A stretch of 64,000 bases of DNA from Calendula officinalis (lineage: Eukaryota; Streptophyta; Magnoliopsida; Asterales; Asteraceae), in the NCBI GenBank assembly GCA_963853835.1, contig OY970822.1, positions 47,952,404 through 48,016,403 of the forward strand, in the 5' to 3' direction. A model generated the notes under the pieces. That model was given only the letters and a program-made list of their open reading frames with translations, searched no databases and was not told where the DNA came from. The translations under genes were made by a program, and so were the position numbers. This document shows, one piece after another, positions 1 to 11,561 of the stretch. Numbering within the stretch: position 1 is the first letter of the stretch; the number at the start of each line of letters is the position of its first letter.

Positions 1-640
1 AATGACTAATGTGCTTTGGTTCATCTTAGACAAGTCTGAAATATGATTGTCATACGAGGCCTTACTGGGTACAAATGAAGTTGTATTTTGAATCGAAATA
101 TAACAAGATGGCAATTGCACCTCCTCTTTAGGAGAGATATTTATGGGTCCTTTGACATGATGAGATAACTGGAAAGTGCATGGTCATGCCCAAACGAACT
201 GATTTGTTCTTTGTCGTTTATCACAACAGTTTGAATCGAGAAGTCATGAAATGATTTCGAATACAGGAGTTGATAAATTCTACCATGCTCGTATTCGTTA
301 TCACAAATATCGTGTTGCAAGGGATAAGCCTAACATATTTGCCCAAGAAGTAGAGACAGAGTATTCTTTACTAGGAGACGCTATTAAAGAGTTTTTCATA
401 AACTATACCTGGGTTACATAAGCTGTTTTTATGGGGTTGGTTACCTACATGCCCATCTAGAAGGCCACTGTAGCTCGTATCATTAAGACAAAGGTTACTA
501 ACTTGCACAAGTGGGAGTCTGAAGGATTTATGTGCACAGTTAGTCAACCTATGATGATATATCCATGCTTACGAAACACTTAAGGGTCACACCGGTGAGT
601 ACATGTAATACGAGCAAGATATGCAATGATACTACGAAGA
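1..640. other. unassigned decayed sequence
   Basis: No intact reading frame, splice-bounded exon or RNA gene was recognised. The base composition is less AT-rich than the flank that follows, and short stretches look like eroded coding sequence on the plus strand, so an old transposon remnant is possible. I could not name a family. Confidence 0.3.
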
Positions 641-768
641 GGAACGATTCATAATAATCATTATGAATCAGTTAAGTATTAAGTTAAGTTTAACTTATTA
701 CTAGATTAGTTTAACTAACTAATTAATATAAGTATTTTTACATTTACTAGTTGAGTAAATATACAATG

Positions 769-1480
769 TGTTAATTAATGGTTATCCATGATATGATTTA
801 AAACTATTAAATCATATAGTAATTGGATAATATTGCTGTATAAATTATATAAAGGTTATTATATAATTAATTATTAAAAGTATAAATACAAGTATATAAT
901 TCGTGTATATGGGTACTGAATTATTAGTGTATTAATACTAGACATTTAATAGTTAAGTGCAACAATAATAAATTAGTTAAACTATAAGGGATGAGAATGT
1001 TAAAAGGAAGTTTAATTAAAGATCTAATATTAATTAAACTAGAAGGGTTCTGAGCGCAACTTATTTGTATATAAATAAGAGGCTTAGGGTAACCCTAAAC
1101 CCCTTGATACACTTACACGAATTCCCTCCCTTCCCCTCTCCCCTTCGATCAGCCGAAGCCACACAAACACAAGAACACAAGTTTGTGTTCTTCGTGTTCT
1201 TCGTTCGTTCTTCGTGTTCTTCGAGTTTCGAAGATCAAGGATCGTTGCAAGTGATTATCTAGAGGATCGCTCGTCGTGTTCATCATCAGTGGACTAATCT
1301 TAAGCATTAAGTATGATTCATGGAACACCCTTTCTTCCTCTCCTCCTGTTCGATCGAACGAGAACACCAAGAACTTTAGGGTTCTTGGTGAGTGTTCGAC
1401 GAACACACACAAGTATGTGTGTGTGTTCGAGTTTTTCGTACAAGGTTTCTTTATTGTTAATCTAATCTAGATTTCCAACA
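769..1480 (+). mobile_element. possible solo or truncated LTR
   Basis: The segment opens with TGTTAATTAATGG and closes with TTTCCAACA, the TG...CA ends expected of an LTR. It holds a good TATA box (TATATAAATA, 1068-1077) about 400 bp before the end, followed by repeats of the word TTCGTGTTCTTCG, as in a U3-R-U5 layout. No primer-binding site follows and no second copy lies in the window, so the ends are a guess. The sequence after 1480 to about 1660 has no recognised function, though 1560-1595 contains an inverted repeat around CAAGAACA. Confidence 0.35.
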
Positions 1481-1662
1481 TCGCAATCCTTTAGGGTTTA
1501 AGGATTAGGTTTAATCCCACTTCCGCTTTTAGGGATTAAATCAGCTAATTGGTTTTAACCGATCAAGAACAAGTTCATGTTCTTGGTCAGTATGGTCGAA
1601 CCAAGCATTCTAGGTGGTTGACCCGAGTGGTCGATCAGGTTATGTGAAACCCTTCAAATAGT

Positions 1663-2847
1663 GCATTCTTAAACGGTAAATTGCAAGAGGAAGTTTACAT
1701 GAAGCAACCCCCAGGTTTTGAAAATCCTAAGTACTTAGACTATGTGTTTAAGTTGGATAACGCGATGTATGGGTTGAAACAAGCTCCTCGTGCATGGTAT
1801 GACACTCTCTCCACGTTCCTTCTTGCAAATGATTTCACCAAGGGAAAGATTGATAAAACCTTATTCATTCGTAAAATCAAAGGTGATATCATTCTTGTTC
1901 AAATTTATGTGGATGACATAATATTTGGTCCTACTGATGAAAAACTTTGTAGACGTTTTTTAAAACTTATGTCTACAACGTATGAGATGAGTATGATGGG
2001 TGAATTAACATATTTTCTTGGCTTACAAGTTAAGCAATCTAAAAATGGAATTTTTATAAATCAAGAAAAATATATCAAAGATCTTTTAAAGAAATTCGAT
2101 ATGAATACATCATCATCTATGAAAACTCCATTGGCTCCTCCGAATAATCTAGATGCTGATACAACTGGGAAATCAGTTGACATCACATTTTACAGAGGAA
2201 TCATTGGGTCTTTGCTCTATCTCACTGCCAGCAGAGCAGATATTATGTTTGCTACTTGCATGTGTGCTAGGTATCAAGTTGATCCTAGAGAGTCTCATTT
2301 AATAGCTGCTAAGCGAATTTTGAGGTACCTGAAAGGTACACCAAGACTAGGTCTTTGGTATGCCAAAGACTTCGGGTTTGATCTAATTGGCTATTCAGAT
2401 TCAGACTTTGCAGGGTGCAAGATGGATAGTAAAAGCACTACTGGAGGATGTCAGCTGCTAGGTGGCAAGCTAGTCAGTTGGACAAGCAAGAAACAAAATA
2501 TTGTTTCCACCTCTACAGCTGAAGCAGAATATGTTGCTGCTGAAGCTGTTGTGCTCAAGTCCTCTTGATGAAGAATCAGCTGATTGACTTCGATATGAAC
2601 TTTTGCGAAGTTCCTATCTACTGCGATAACACAAGTGCTATCGCAATCAACAACAATCCAGTTCTTCATTCTAGAACCAAACATATCGATATCAGGTATC
2701 ATTTCATTAGAGATCACATCGAACAAGGTGACGTTGAACTTCACTTCATTTCAAAAGACCTTTAGCTGGCTGATTTGTTCACTAAGCCTTTAGATGAAAA
2801 ACGTTTCAACTTTTTAATCAGTGAGCTGGGTATGCTAAATGCTTAAA
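1663..2847 (+). pseudogene. Ty1/copia pol fragment: reverse transcriptase C-terminal part plus RNase H, broken
   Basis: This is the 3' part of a Ty1/copia polyprotein gene, which in an intact element copies the RNA genome into DNA. The frame starts abruptly at about 1663 with AFLNGKL, the motif just upstream of the copia RT core, so protease, integrase and early RT are missing. Visible RT signatures are VYMKQPPGF, YGLKQAPRAWY and the catalytic YVDDIIFG. RNase H follows (SDSDFAG, VSWTSKKQ, STSTAEAEY). The frame ends at 2566 and the RNase H tail continues in another frame from about 2560 (CDNTSAI, HSRTKHIDIRYHF), so there is a frameshift. A TAG at 2763-2765 then interrupts it just before the ADLFTKPL motif. 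The copy is dead. The downstream env-like region and LTR place it in the Sirevirus lineage. Confidence 0.9.
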
Positions 2848-3245
2848 TCATCTGTTGAGGTACTATCAGTAGCTGATATGATCACCTTGTCACTTAGTGC
2901 ATTCAGCTGACTAAAAACGTTTTAAATTCATTCAATCAGCTGAATAAACATCTCAAAACGATACTTATCCAGTTTTACAAGTTAAAACGTTTGGTTTTCT
3001 AAGAAAAAGGAATCTTTAATCCTTATCCACACGATCTCTGTGGCCAATATTTTCACTCAAGTGAAAATATTTGGCATTTATGAAGGACATGACATCCCTG
3101 ACACCGAAACGGCTCCACTAATCCTCACTGTCACATCCGTCCACATTTCTCGCACGATAACCAACATTTCCATAATTGGTTTCTAACTATCCATTTATGG
3201 CCCGGTTTAAATTCAAATATTTACCCAAACCGTCCTACCATCCCC

Positions 3246-3253
3246 TATAAATA
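3246..3253 (+). promoter_or_regulatory. TATA box before the env-like region
   Basis: TATAAATA lies 107 bases before the first ATG (3361) of the env-like frame. A pyrimidine-rich, CTC/TTC-dominated leader lies between them, which is what a plant core promoter and 5' UTR look like. Its placement inside the element, between pol and the extra gene, suggests the third gene has its own start site. This is inference; no transcript is visible. Confidence 0.5.
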
Positions 3254-3360
3254 CCCATCCTTCTCACCTCATTCTTCCTCACCACCCTCAAATTCTCTTC
3301 CAAAATTCTCTCAAAAACCCTTATTTCTCTTTCAAGCTTTTGTGTTTCTTCTTCCTAAAT

Positions 3361-6300
3361 ATGTCTAATAAAACCACAAAAGCCACCCCAACCAGAGATG
3401 CTATCGATTTTGCTCAAAACTCGAACTTGGTAGCAAACACATCTCCACCGGAAAACCTCCAAGATGTTTACTGTTCGGTCGGAAAGTTCTTGCGCCACTG
3501 TCTAATCAGGGGTGCTTTCTTTCGCTTCACCAAGAGTTTCTACGAACTCTTGCGTGATTTCTAGATGTCCGCCTCCGTCTCCGGAGACGACATTGTTGTG
3601 CAAGTTGAAGATCATCAAATCACCATCACTGTTGATGATTTTCAAACAGCTTGCGGGTTCGACTACTTGCTCCCTGTCCAACTCTATCAGGAGATGAAGT
3701 CTATTGATGAGGCTAAAGCGAGTCTAATCGGTATCACCAGATATCGATTAGAAAAGGACGATGACAGGGTTCGCATCTTCAAGAAGTCTCAGCTGACAAG
3801 ACCATGGCCCTATTTCTTCACTCACATCATTCAGTGCATAGGCGGTAACCATGGGTCTCAAAACCAGTGCAACTCCAAGCTTCAGATCTTTTCTGAAGCC
3901 CTAATTACTGGTCAGCGGATTGATTATGGGAGACTGGTTTTTGAGGAAGTCAAAACCAGGCTTAAAGCAAAGGGAACTCACATTCCCTATGTTCGATTCT
4001 TCACTTTGTGCATCGCTCAGGTGATGGTTGAAAAGTTGAAGATCGATTATGATGACCTTAAGGGAGAATGGTTTGAGGTTCGTACCTTATCAAACACCAT
4101 CTTCTCTAAAAAGGAAGATGATGAAGATGTTCCTCTCTCCTCATAAATGCTGAAGATCATTGGAGATCGTACTAGATCCAAAAGGGATCGATCGCAGGGC
4201 ACCACAACGAAGAAATCTGTCCTACAAGAAGGTAAGTCCTTTTCTCATCTGAAGGGTTTTCCAGCTGCTAGTCATCCGCTAGCTGCTGATGAAAATACGT
4301 CCACTTCAACAGGGACCTCAGTGCCCATTGATGTGGAAAATGAGGATGAGGAGGTTGCTCCTCTAGTGGTGAAGAAACGAGTCAAAAGAAAGGCTCATCG
4401 GTCTCCCACTTCCCTCCGCCATCTTCTCCCACTTCACGTGCTCCTTCTTCTCCTCAGCTGAGGGTAAGAGGGTCTGCTACCTGTGGAGAAAATGTGGCAG
4501 CTGATGATGCTGACCTGGCGACAGCAGCATCATCAGGTTTCGGCCAGGATCCTCGAGGTACTCACTCGAGTCCTAGATTGGAAGGATTACGATCAGAAGC
4601 TATGCCAGCGTCTGAGAATAATCCTTCTCATTTTCAATTTGGCAGTGTTTTTCCCGAAACTCCATCTACTACCGGAGTTTCCAGTCAAACACTCCTAGCT
4701 GATCACTTCTCTCTTTCTCTTCTCTTTCTCCTCCACCTGCTGATTTCTCAACAAGTCAGCAGACTTCAATACGGCAATTTCGTTCTTTAGGAGTTAGTGC
4801 CGGCTCCACCCCTCTGCGTAGCTCCTCGACTGATTCATTATCAGTCGTTGTAACAAGGGAACAAACTCCACAAGCAACCTCAGTCTCTCAACAGACTGCT
4901 GGTGAAGTTTTTGGCTCAACCCAAGCCACCCGTGAGTCAGCTGCACACACACCACCACCAACTTCTTCATCACTTCCTGAGTCAGCAGTTGATGATAGAT
5001 TGACTGGAAACCAAGTCATTCTTGAAATTGTTCTTTATGTTTCCCACAACGTCACCAGCTTACACCAGCTGGAGATCGAGGAAACCACCACTACCGATGA
5101 AGAGACAACTGTAGACCCAGTTGTTACTGAGGCATCCACCCAAGCTGCCGATGAAGAGACAACTGAGTTGTGAGGCAGCTGATACACTACCTAGAGGAAC
5201 TCTTCCTCCAGTCTCTATACCAGCTCAGCCGACTGGAGAGACTGAAGTTCAAGGTTCTCACACAGCATATGCCATAATGTTTGACTCTGCTGATGAGCCC
5301 ATTCAGCCCTACTATTCGTCTTCAGGCGAAGAAGTAGATGAACCTTGGCTTCAAATTGATTCAACAGCTGATGTCGGCACTTCTGACAGAAACCCAGAAG
5401 TTTCAGCTGGACCCAACTCACCCCACATAGTTTCCGAGCATCCCATAGGAGCACTTCCTCCTAACTCAGGAACACCTTCTACCACAGCTGAGATCACCCC
5501 CTCAGCTGGTGACATACCGGACCCCTCTCTCAAAAGCGTCCAAGTGTCCCATGCTGAATCAGCAAAGCTGGAGGAAGCATTCCCATCAGAGTCGATGCTG
5601 CTCTGATGTCTAGAGTTGTCTCATCCCAGATTCAACCTGGGATGGCCATGTTGAGTAAGCAGATGAACACCCTTCGCAGGGATGTTCCAAAGAAGTTTGC
5701 AGGTACTGCTGAGAATCTCTCTTCCAGCAGTGCTTCTCTGCACACTAAGGTTCACACTCAGACTCCTCGACTGGCTCTTCTTGTTGATCAGATTCGCTGC
5801 AACACAAGCGAGTTCATCTCCCTCAAAGAATATACTCATCGAGAGTTGAACTCCATTCGCGAATCTGGCAGAGTCGAGAAAGAAAAGCTTCTCTCCGAAG
5901 CCCGGGCAACAGAAGCAGAAGTCGAAAGACAGCTGAATACCTTGCACTCCAAGGTATCTCCTCTCTCATCAGCTGTCGATCGTATTGGTCTTGCACAATC
6001 CAAGCAAGAGTCTCTGCTGACCAACACTCATAGCCATCTCTCTAAGGCTATTGAGGAGTCTGCTTCTGCTGTGTCCACCAGGATGGACAAACTGGAGAGT
6101 GAGGTCAGTTCTTTGACCTCCAAGTAACTGGTCTTCAAGGAACCCTTAACCTCATTCTACAAAAGCTAAATGAGGGTGCCGCTGTTGTTCATCCTACTGC
6201 TGCACCAGAGAGTTCCTTACTTCTTCAAGCACTCTCTGAGGGGGAGAAAGAGCAAGCTACATCAGCAGGTGAACAAATAGGTGAACATCTTGATTCACAA

Positions 6301-7547
6301 CTTATAGTCACCTCTGATGTTGGAGCCAATGTTCAAGAAGATATTCCAGTAGGTGAGACTCAAATTTCTCAACCACTCACCACTGCTGGAATACAAGAAG
6401 GGGAAGAAGACGTTTCAGTAGACGAGACCCGAATTCAAACAACACTCGTCCCTACTGAAACACCTGAGGTAATTTCTTCAGCAGATGAGACAACAACGCA
6501 ATCAACACTCATCTCTGCTGAAGGTCTCAGGGCTGAAGAAACCTCAACTGATCATGTTAAGATCGTTGATTCATTTCAATAATTTGAGGTCCCACAAGTC
6601 CAAACCCCGCAAATCTAAATCCCTCAGCACATTATACAGGTGAATCCTCAACCTGCTGAGGGGGAGCTTCATCTTGCCGAGTTTCAAGCTGGCCTCGTAG
6701 AGGAAGCTAGAACCACTGCTGAGCTCGAAACAGTTATTGCTCTCCAAAGAAAAACTCAAGAAGAGCTGTTTCAAAAAGCTGAAGCAGAGAGAGCTGAGAA
6801 CATTAGGTTGCTCAATAAGTCTCTTTATAAACGAAGGCAAGAAGCAAAAATCACCAGCGGAGTCCCAAAGCATCGTCCAGCTCTCCACAAGAAATCATCA
6901 TATATAGAGCTGGAGGGGTCTTCATTCCTGAAAGGGTACCTCTGAACAAGATCAGCACTCAATTCAACTATGATGAATGGAATGAGATGCTAGCAGCTGC
7001 CAGATCTGCAAGACCATCGCCTATTATAACAGATCTGGAAAGTGAAATAAAAGTCACAATCATCTCCTTCAAGACTCTATGCGATAAGATCAGGAGACAC
7101 TCTCCTGACTTGGCAAATCGCATACCAGTTGAATTGCATGAATCTCAAGCTGTTGTTGTCAGAGATCCTGCTGGTGAAAGCTCCTTAGCAAGAGGGGAGA
7201 AACGTAAGTCTGTTCTCTCCGAGCCCTTCGCTGAACCCAGATCAGCTGAGGTTGGGTCGTCCATAATTTATGCTAAACGACCAAGACTCAACCTCACAAG
7301 AACCGTTCCCATCGGAGTTAACTTCATCCCTGGGCGAATTGTCAAAGAACCAATCTACGGTTGTTGCTATCTGGATGAAAAGAAGAGGCATTGCTTTCAA
7401 CAAGCTGATGAATTACACCAATGCGACGTTCAACAACTTATGGTCTATCACACACTGCTGAGCTCCTCTACTGAAGAGGGAAAAGAAATGAAGAATTTAA
7501 TCAACTCAGCCATCAGCCTTGTGTACCAAAAGGTCATGAGAGAATAA
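3361..7547 (+). pseudogene. Sirevirus env-like additional ORF, degenerate
   Basis: This is a long region between the end of copia pol and the 3' LTR, the place where Sireviruses carry an extra, often env-like, gene of unknown function. It begins MSNKTTKATPTRD at 3361. One frame reads through to about 4430 but is cut by in-frame stops at 3562 (TAG) and 4144 (TAA). Later pieces lie in other frames: 5121-5606, 5606-6127, 6640-6945 and 6987-7547. The first 260 residues look globular. The middle is Ser/Thr/Pro/Glu-rich and low in complexity. Residues encoded around 5800-6120 and 6700-6850 are rich in Glu, Lys, Leu and Ala and look coiled-coil. No clear membrane segment was seen, so 'env-like' is only the family label. 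At least two nonsense changes and several frameshifts make it a pseudogene. Confidence 0.7.
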
Positions 7548-7761
7548 AATGTTTATGACCTTGTTTTTTTTTTTTTTTTTTCCTTGTACTAAATCAGCTT
7601 TAATCAATATAAAATCAGTATTTTGTAATATACTTGTAAAAATACTGTAAAAAGATACACATAGTCAAAAGAACCCAAAGGGTCAAAGTACATAAGCATT
7701 CAACTGATCCAAACAGCTGAATCATTACAGGTTCATACTTATACAGCTATTCGATTGCATC

Positions 7762-7775
7762 AAATAGCGGGAGAT
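7762..7775 (+). other. polypurine tract of the copia element
   Basis: AAATAGCGGGAGAT lies directly before the 3' LTR and matches the purine-rich plus-strand primer typical of plant copia elements (GGGAGATTGTTAG across the junction). Confidence 0.8.
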
Positions 7776-8732
7776 TGTTAGTCCCCAGACTAAGTAAATA
7801 AGATTTGATGATCGATAGCTAAGAAGAATAAATCAGCTGAAGTAAGTATCTCAGCTGAAGCGCAAGTATATTCATAAACCTTCAGCTGAGTACGTACTTA
7901 GCTCTAGGAATCAAGTCAAATCAGCAGCTATATAAGAGTGATCATTCGAAGTCGATGACCGAAGGACAGAGACCATAAGAAGACCATTCAGGTGATAGTG
8001 GAATCAGCTGATGGTACCCGCTGCAGATAAAGACTTGGTGGAAAATGTTCTTGACACTTTGAACATTTTCCTTTCCCGCTCAAAGAAGAAGAAAACGATG
8101 AAGATCTTTTTTTTTAGAATAGAAAATAATATGTCAGTACATCATCGTTTGTCCATCCAAGCATGTAAAGGGAAAGTCAACTACTTTTGTACTATCATAG
8201 TACACCTTTTCTATGTGCGTCTGAAAAGGTAGCAAAAGGAGTTGACACAAAGTACAATTGGGACTATAACCTATGCAAGTGCATTAAATTTTTCCGTGGA
8301 CAAGTCTACATCGACGAATGATATGTTTACACGTCGATTAACTTGTGGACAAAGGAACATGGATCTTGGGCTATATATAGAGACGTAAATGCTTGCATTT
8401 ACACACACCTTTTAACATTCATAGCACAAGAACATTCTCTGAGAGTTTGTTATTGTCCGGTATTAACTCTCTCATAGTTATTACTTAGGCATTTAATATC
8501 AGCTGTTGGTATCAGCTAATATAACTCTCCTTGCATTGTCTTCTAGTTTGAGCGAGCAAAAGTGTCACTTCAAGTATGAAGTTTTAATTAGTGTGTACTA
8601 TCTATTTCCGCAAACTTTATAATGTATTAAGTTGTTTTAATAAACTCTTAATCATTGAAAACTTGTGTGTTCTTTATCTTATCGTCTTTACTTAGCCTTA
8701 ACGCAGCACATTTGTGTTGTTGGGATCCAACA
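7776..8732 (+). mobile_element. Ty1/copia (Sirevirus) 3' LTR
   Basis: The 957-bp segment starts TGTTAGTCCCC right after the polypurine tract and ends GGGATCCAACA, so the ends are TG...CA with a short imperfect inverted repeat. A TATA box (CTATATATAG, 8371-8380) lies two thirds of the way along, giving a U3 of about 600 bp. The palindrome TCAGCTGA and near copies recur in the LTR and upstream of it. The 5' LTR is not in the window as a recognisable copy, so the 5' part was lost or rearranged. Confidence 0.85.
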
Positions 8733-9504
8733 AAAACCAATACAATGGTTTGCATTAATCATCAATATTAACTACATAATCCATGGCTAGACAACTACTA
8801 ACATTATTTTCCCCCAAGTCTCCAAACCCTAATTCCATAAATCACCATCTTTTCATAACTCTATATTATGAACACATTTTCCTTGTTAAAATACCTAAGA
8901 TCTGAGTTATACCACTTCCATTTAACCATTTATGCACAAACCCAAAACTAGGGTTTGAGATTCAAGCTTTCCCTACTTGAATCTATGGCCTACAACACTA
9001 GAGAGATGAAGATTTACCTTTGATCTTCAACTATGAGCAAGAATCCTCAAGATTTGATGAAGATTATGCTCCAATCGCCACTTTACACTCAAAAATCGCA
9101 CACACAAGTTGAGAGGAGAAAACTAGGGTTTGTGTGTGTAATAAATGAGATAAACACGTCCTTAATCCTGCTGTCGGGAGAGTTCACGGTCGTGAACTTG
9201 AGTTCGCGTCGTGAACTATGAAGAACACGCATTCTGCACGATCGGGAACTGGGTCGGGAACTCTTTACGAACAACCACTGAAATCTATGTCTTGAGTTCG
9301 CGCACGCGAATAGAAGTTCGCGCCGTGAACTTCTCACGCAGCCAGGGCTGCACTTTTTCGTCCTTGATCCAACTCGGTTTCGTCCATAACTTTCTCGTAC
9401 GGTGTCAAAACGACACGAAACTAATTCCTACGTGTTTTAAATGAATTATCCATAATTATCATATTTTTGTACAATTTATTTATTTACAAATTCGGGTCGT
9501 TACA
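8733..9504 (-). mobile_element. Ty3/gypsy LTR fragment, cut by the copia element
   Basis: The last 300 bp match the end of the gypsy LTR at 58831-60545: CpG-rich palindromes of GTTCGCG/CGTGAAC type, the GGGCTGCAC word, and the terminal block ending GGTCGTTACA. Read on the minus strand it begins TGTAACGACC, the usual start for this LTR family. The other LTR end is missing because the segment begins exactly at the copia LTR border, as expected if the copia element inserted into this LTR. Confidence 0.8.
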
Positions 9505-9554
9505 GCGTTTTCTTACTTGATTTAATTTTGTTGGAGCTTTAAACGGACTAAAAA

Positions 9555-9742
9555 ATGTATGTTTATCTCAATATATTGATATTAGAAGCAAATGATATGA
9601 GAAAACAATAGCAAATTAGTAAGTCAGGGTATTAAATTGACCATTTTATCAAGTTCAGGGTACCATGGTGCACCTTTAATAGTTCAGGGTAGTAAAAATT
9701 CCACCCATCCAAGTAAAGGGTACTAAAATGCATTTTGACCAA
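9555..9742. mobile_element. half of a fold-back MITE
   Basis: It shares several blocks with the complete palindromic element in an intron at 38921-39225: GTTCAGGGTA, GGTGCACCTTTA, TACTAAAATGCAT and the central TCAATATATTGA. Here only about one arm and the centre remain. Confidence 0.65.
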
Positions 9743-10313
9743 ATATTATTTTGTATGAACTTAATAGCATTTCACATAACCATATAAAACTAGCTATAAC
9801 CCCCCTTTTTAACCATAATCTATTCAAATAAAGCCTTAAACAGTAATTAAATTCACATGTTGTTACTATTATTTATAAAGTGAATATATTAAAAATAATA
9901 TAGATAAATTCTAAATCAAAAATAATATTTGGATGAATTGGATGGTAAATTCTAACTACGATTTTTTAATATTTCATAACTTATTTTATGTTATATATTT
10001 TTTTACATAGCATATGTTCATATTAAATACTTATCTGAACTCATTGAGCTGACTATTTTAATTTCTACCCAATACTTTTATCACCTAAATTTTTCTATAT
10101 AATGAGTTCGGACACCACACATAACTCACCCTATATTATTATTATCGTTATAAAAATAAAAGGTCGTTATTATTTATAGTAGTGTTAAAAGATACTAGTG
10201 TTAGGTAGCTGGTATCGTGGGATGGTGTGAAGGTTGATTTGCATCCACATAATGTACTCTCACCTACACTCGCATACCAACTTGACCACTGGTTTACCCT
10301 TTAATATTTAATA
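9743..10313. other. intergenic, nothing recognised
   Basis: AT-rich sequence with no coding potential, RNA gene or repeat boundary that I can support. Confidence 0.5.
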
Positions 10314-10625
10314 CTTCCTCCGATTCAAAATAAGTGATACACTTTGAATTTCACGGACTTTGAGGTAAAAGTTTATAATGATGGTTAAATTAGATTAATT
10401 AGATGGTTAGTGGGAAATGGGTCCCATACTTTTTGAATAAAATGGAGTTAATGATGTTTAAAAGAAAAAGTAAGGGTAAAGGGGTCTTTTCACTTTGTTA
10501 AAGTAGATAGTTAGTGAGTGTGGGTCTCACTAATTTTTGCCAAATAAGATAAATTTTTAAAGTGTATCACTTATTTTGATGCACCTAAAAAGGAAAGTGT
10601 ATCACTTATTTTGAATCGGAGGAAG
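10314..10625. mobile_element. Stowaway-like MITE (CTTCCTCCG family)
   Basis: Perfect outer inverted repeats CTTCCTCCGATTCAAAATAA / its complement are flanked by TA on both sides (10312-10313, 10626-10627), the target duplication of Tc1/mariner MITEs. The element is 312 bp and non-coding. Relatives in this window lie at 53907-54230 and 54704-55017, with decayed ones near 19.65 and 23.25 kb. Confidence 0.85.
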
Positions 10626-11561
10626 TAAACTAATTAAACCCCCCACCACTTTCCATTTTCATTCACGTGCCCCAAAACCTTATTCTATTTACAGTGCCTT
10701 TGGTTTGTTTAAGTACCAAATTAAAACCCGGAAACAAAAAAAAGAAAAGAAAATATGATATAACTATTGTATTTAATGTCCAGAGGAAAATATAAAAAGC
10801 CCAAACTTAATTTAAAACCTAATGTTTGATTATTTTTTTTTTTTTAATAAAGTGTTTTTTAGGATATCCAGTTTCATATATCCAACTTTTTGATATCGAA
10901 TTAATATATTTTTTCAAATTTTTTAGATATCTAATACCAGAAAAATATCTGTAATTTGAAATGTCGGGAAAACTTTGAATAATTTTCTTTTTCAGATATC
11001 GGATAACCTGTATTGAATATTCAGATTTCACATACCGGATTCAGGATTGACTTTTCAAGGGGTGTGGTTTTGCGACGATAATGGTTATTGATTGAGTTTT
11101 GAAATCTACAAAATAGAAGTGGGTGGTGAATCTGTATATTGTGTAAAGGTATGGATAAAAGAGAGAGTAAAAAAATCAAATAATAACATAAATTTCACAT
11201 ATCGTCACTATAGTTTATCACTTATTATATTAACAGTCCTTCATTTTCGGTTTATTATAAAATGCCAAAATTGTAGTTTGGTCATTTAAAAAAGTTTAAC
11301 GACATTAAGGTACATCAATGTAACAAAGTTTATACATCAAGGACGTTAAGTGTAATAAACAAAGTTAGAGGACTAGGGTTGTGGTAAGTGGTATACACAT
11401 AGACCTTTCATGTAATCTACTCTAACAATAATTTATTTTTTGAGGAAAATTGTATAAGTTGGTAGGTGTAACGAAATACGAAAGTTGATGATGTTAATAA
11501 AAATGAACTGGAGGTAATTTGATAAATACAGAAAAGAAAAAAAAAGTTCTGATGTAATTAG
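10626..11561. other. AT-rich intergenic, nothing recognised
   Basis: It contains poly-A/T stretches and short frames without family resemblance. No gene was called. Confidence 0.5.

Noticed and set aside
7554..7600. Intrinsic terminator after the env-like region (T run)
   Set aside because: A poly-T run without a GC hairpin in a plant retroelement is not a terminator; it is probably slippage-prone non-coding DNA before the polypurine tract.
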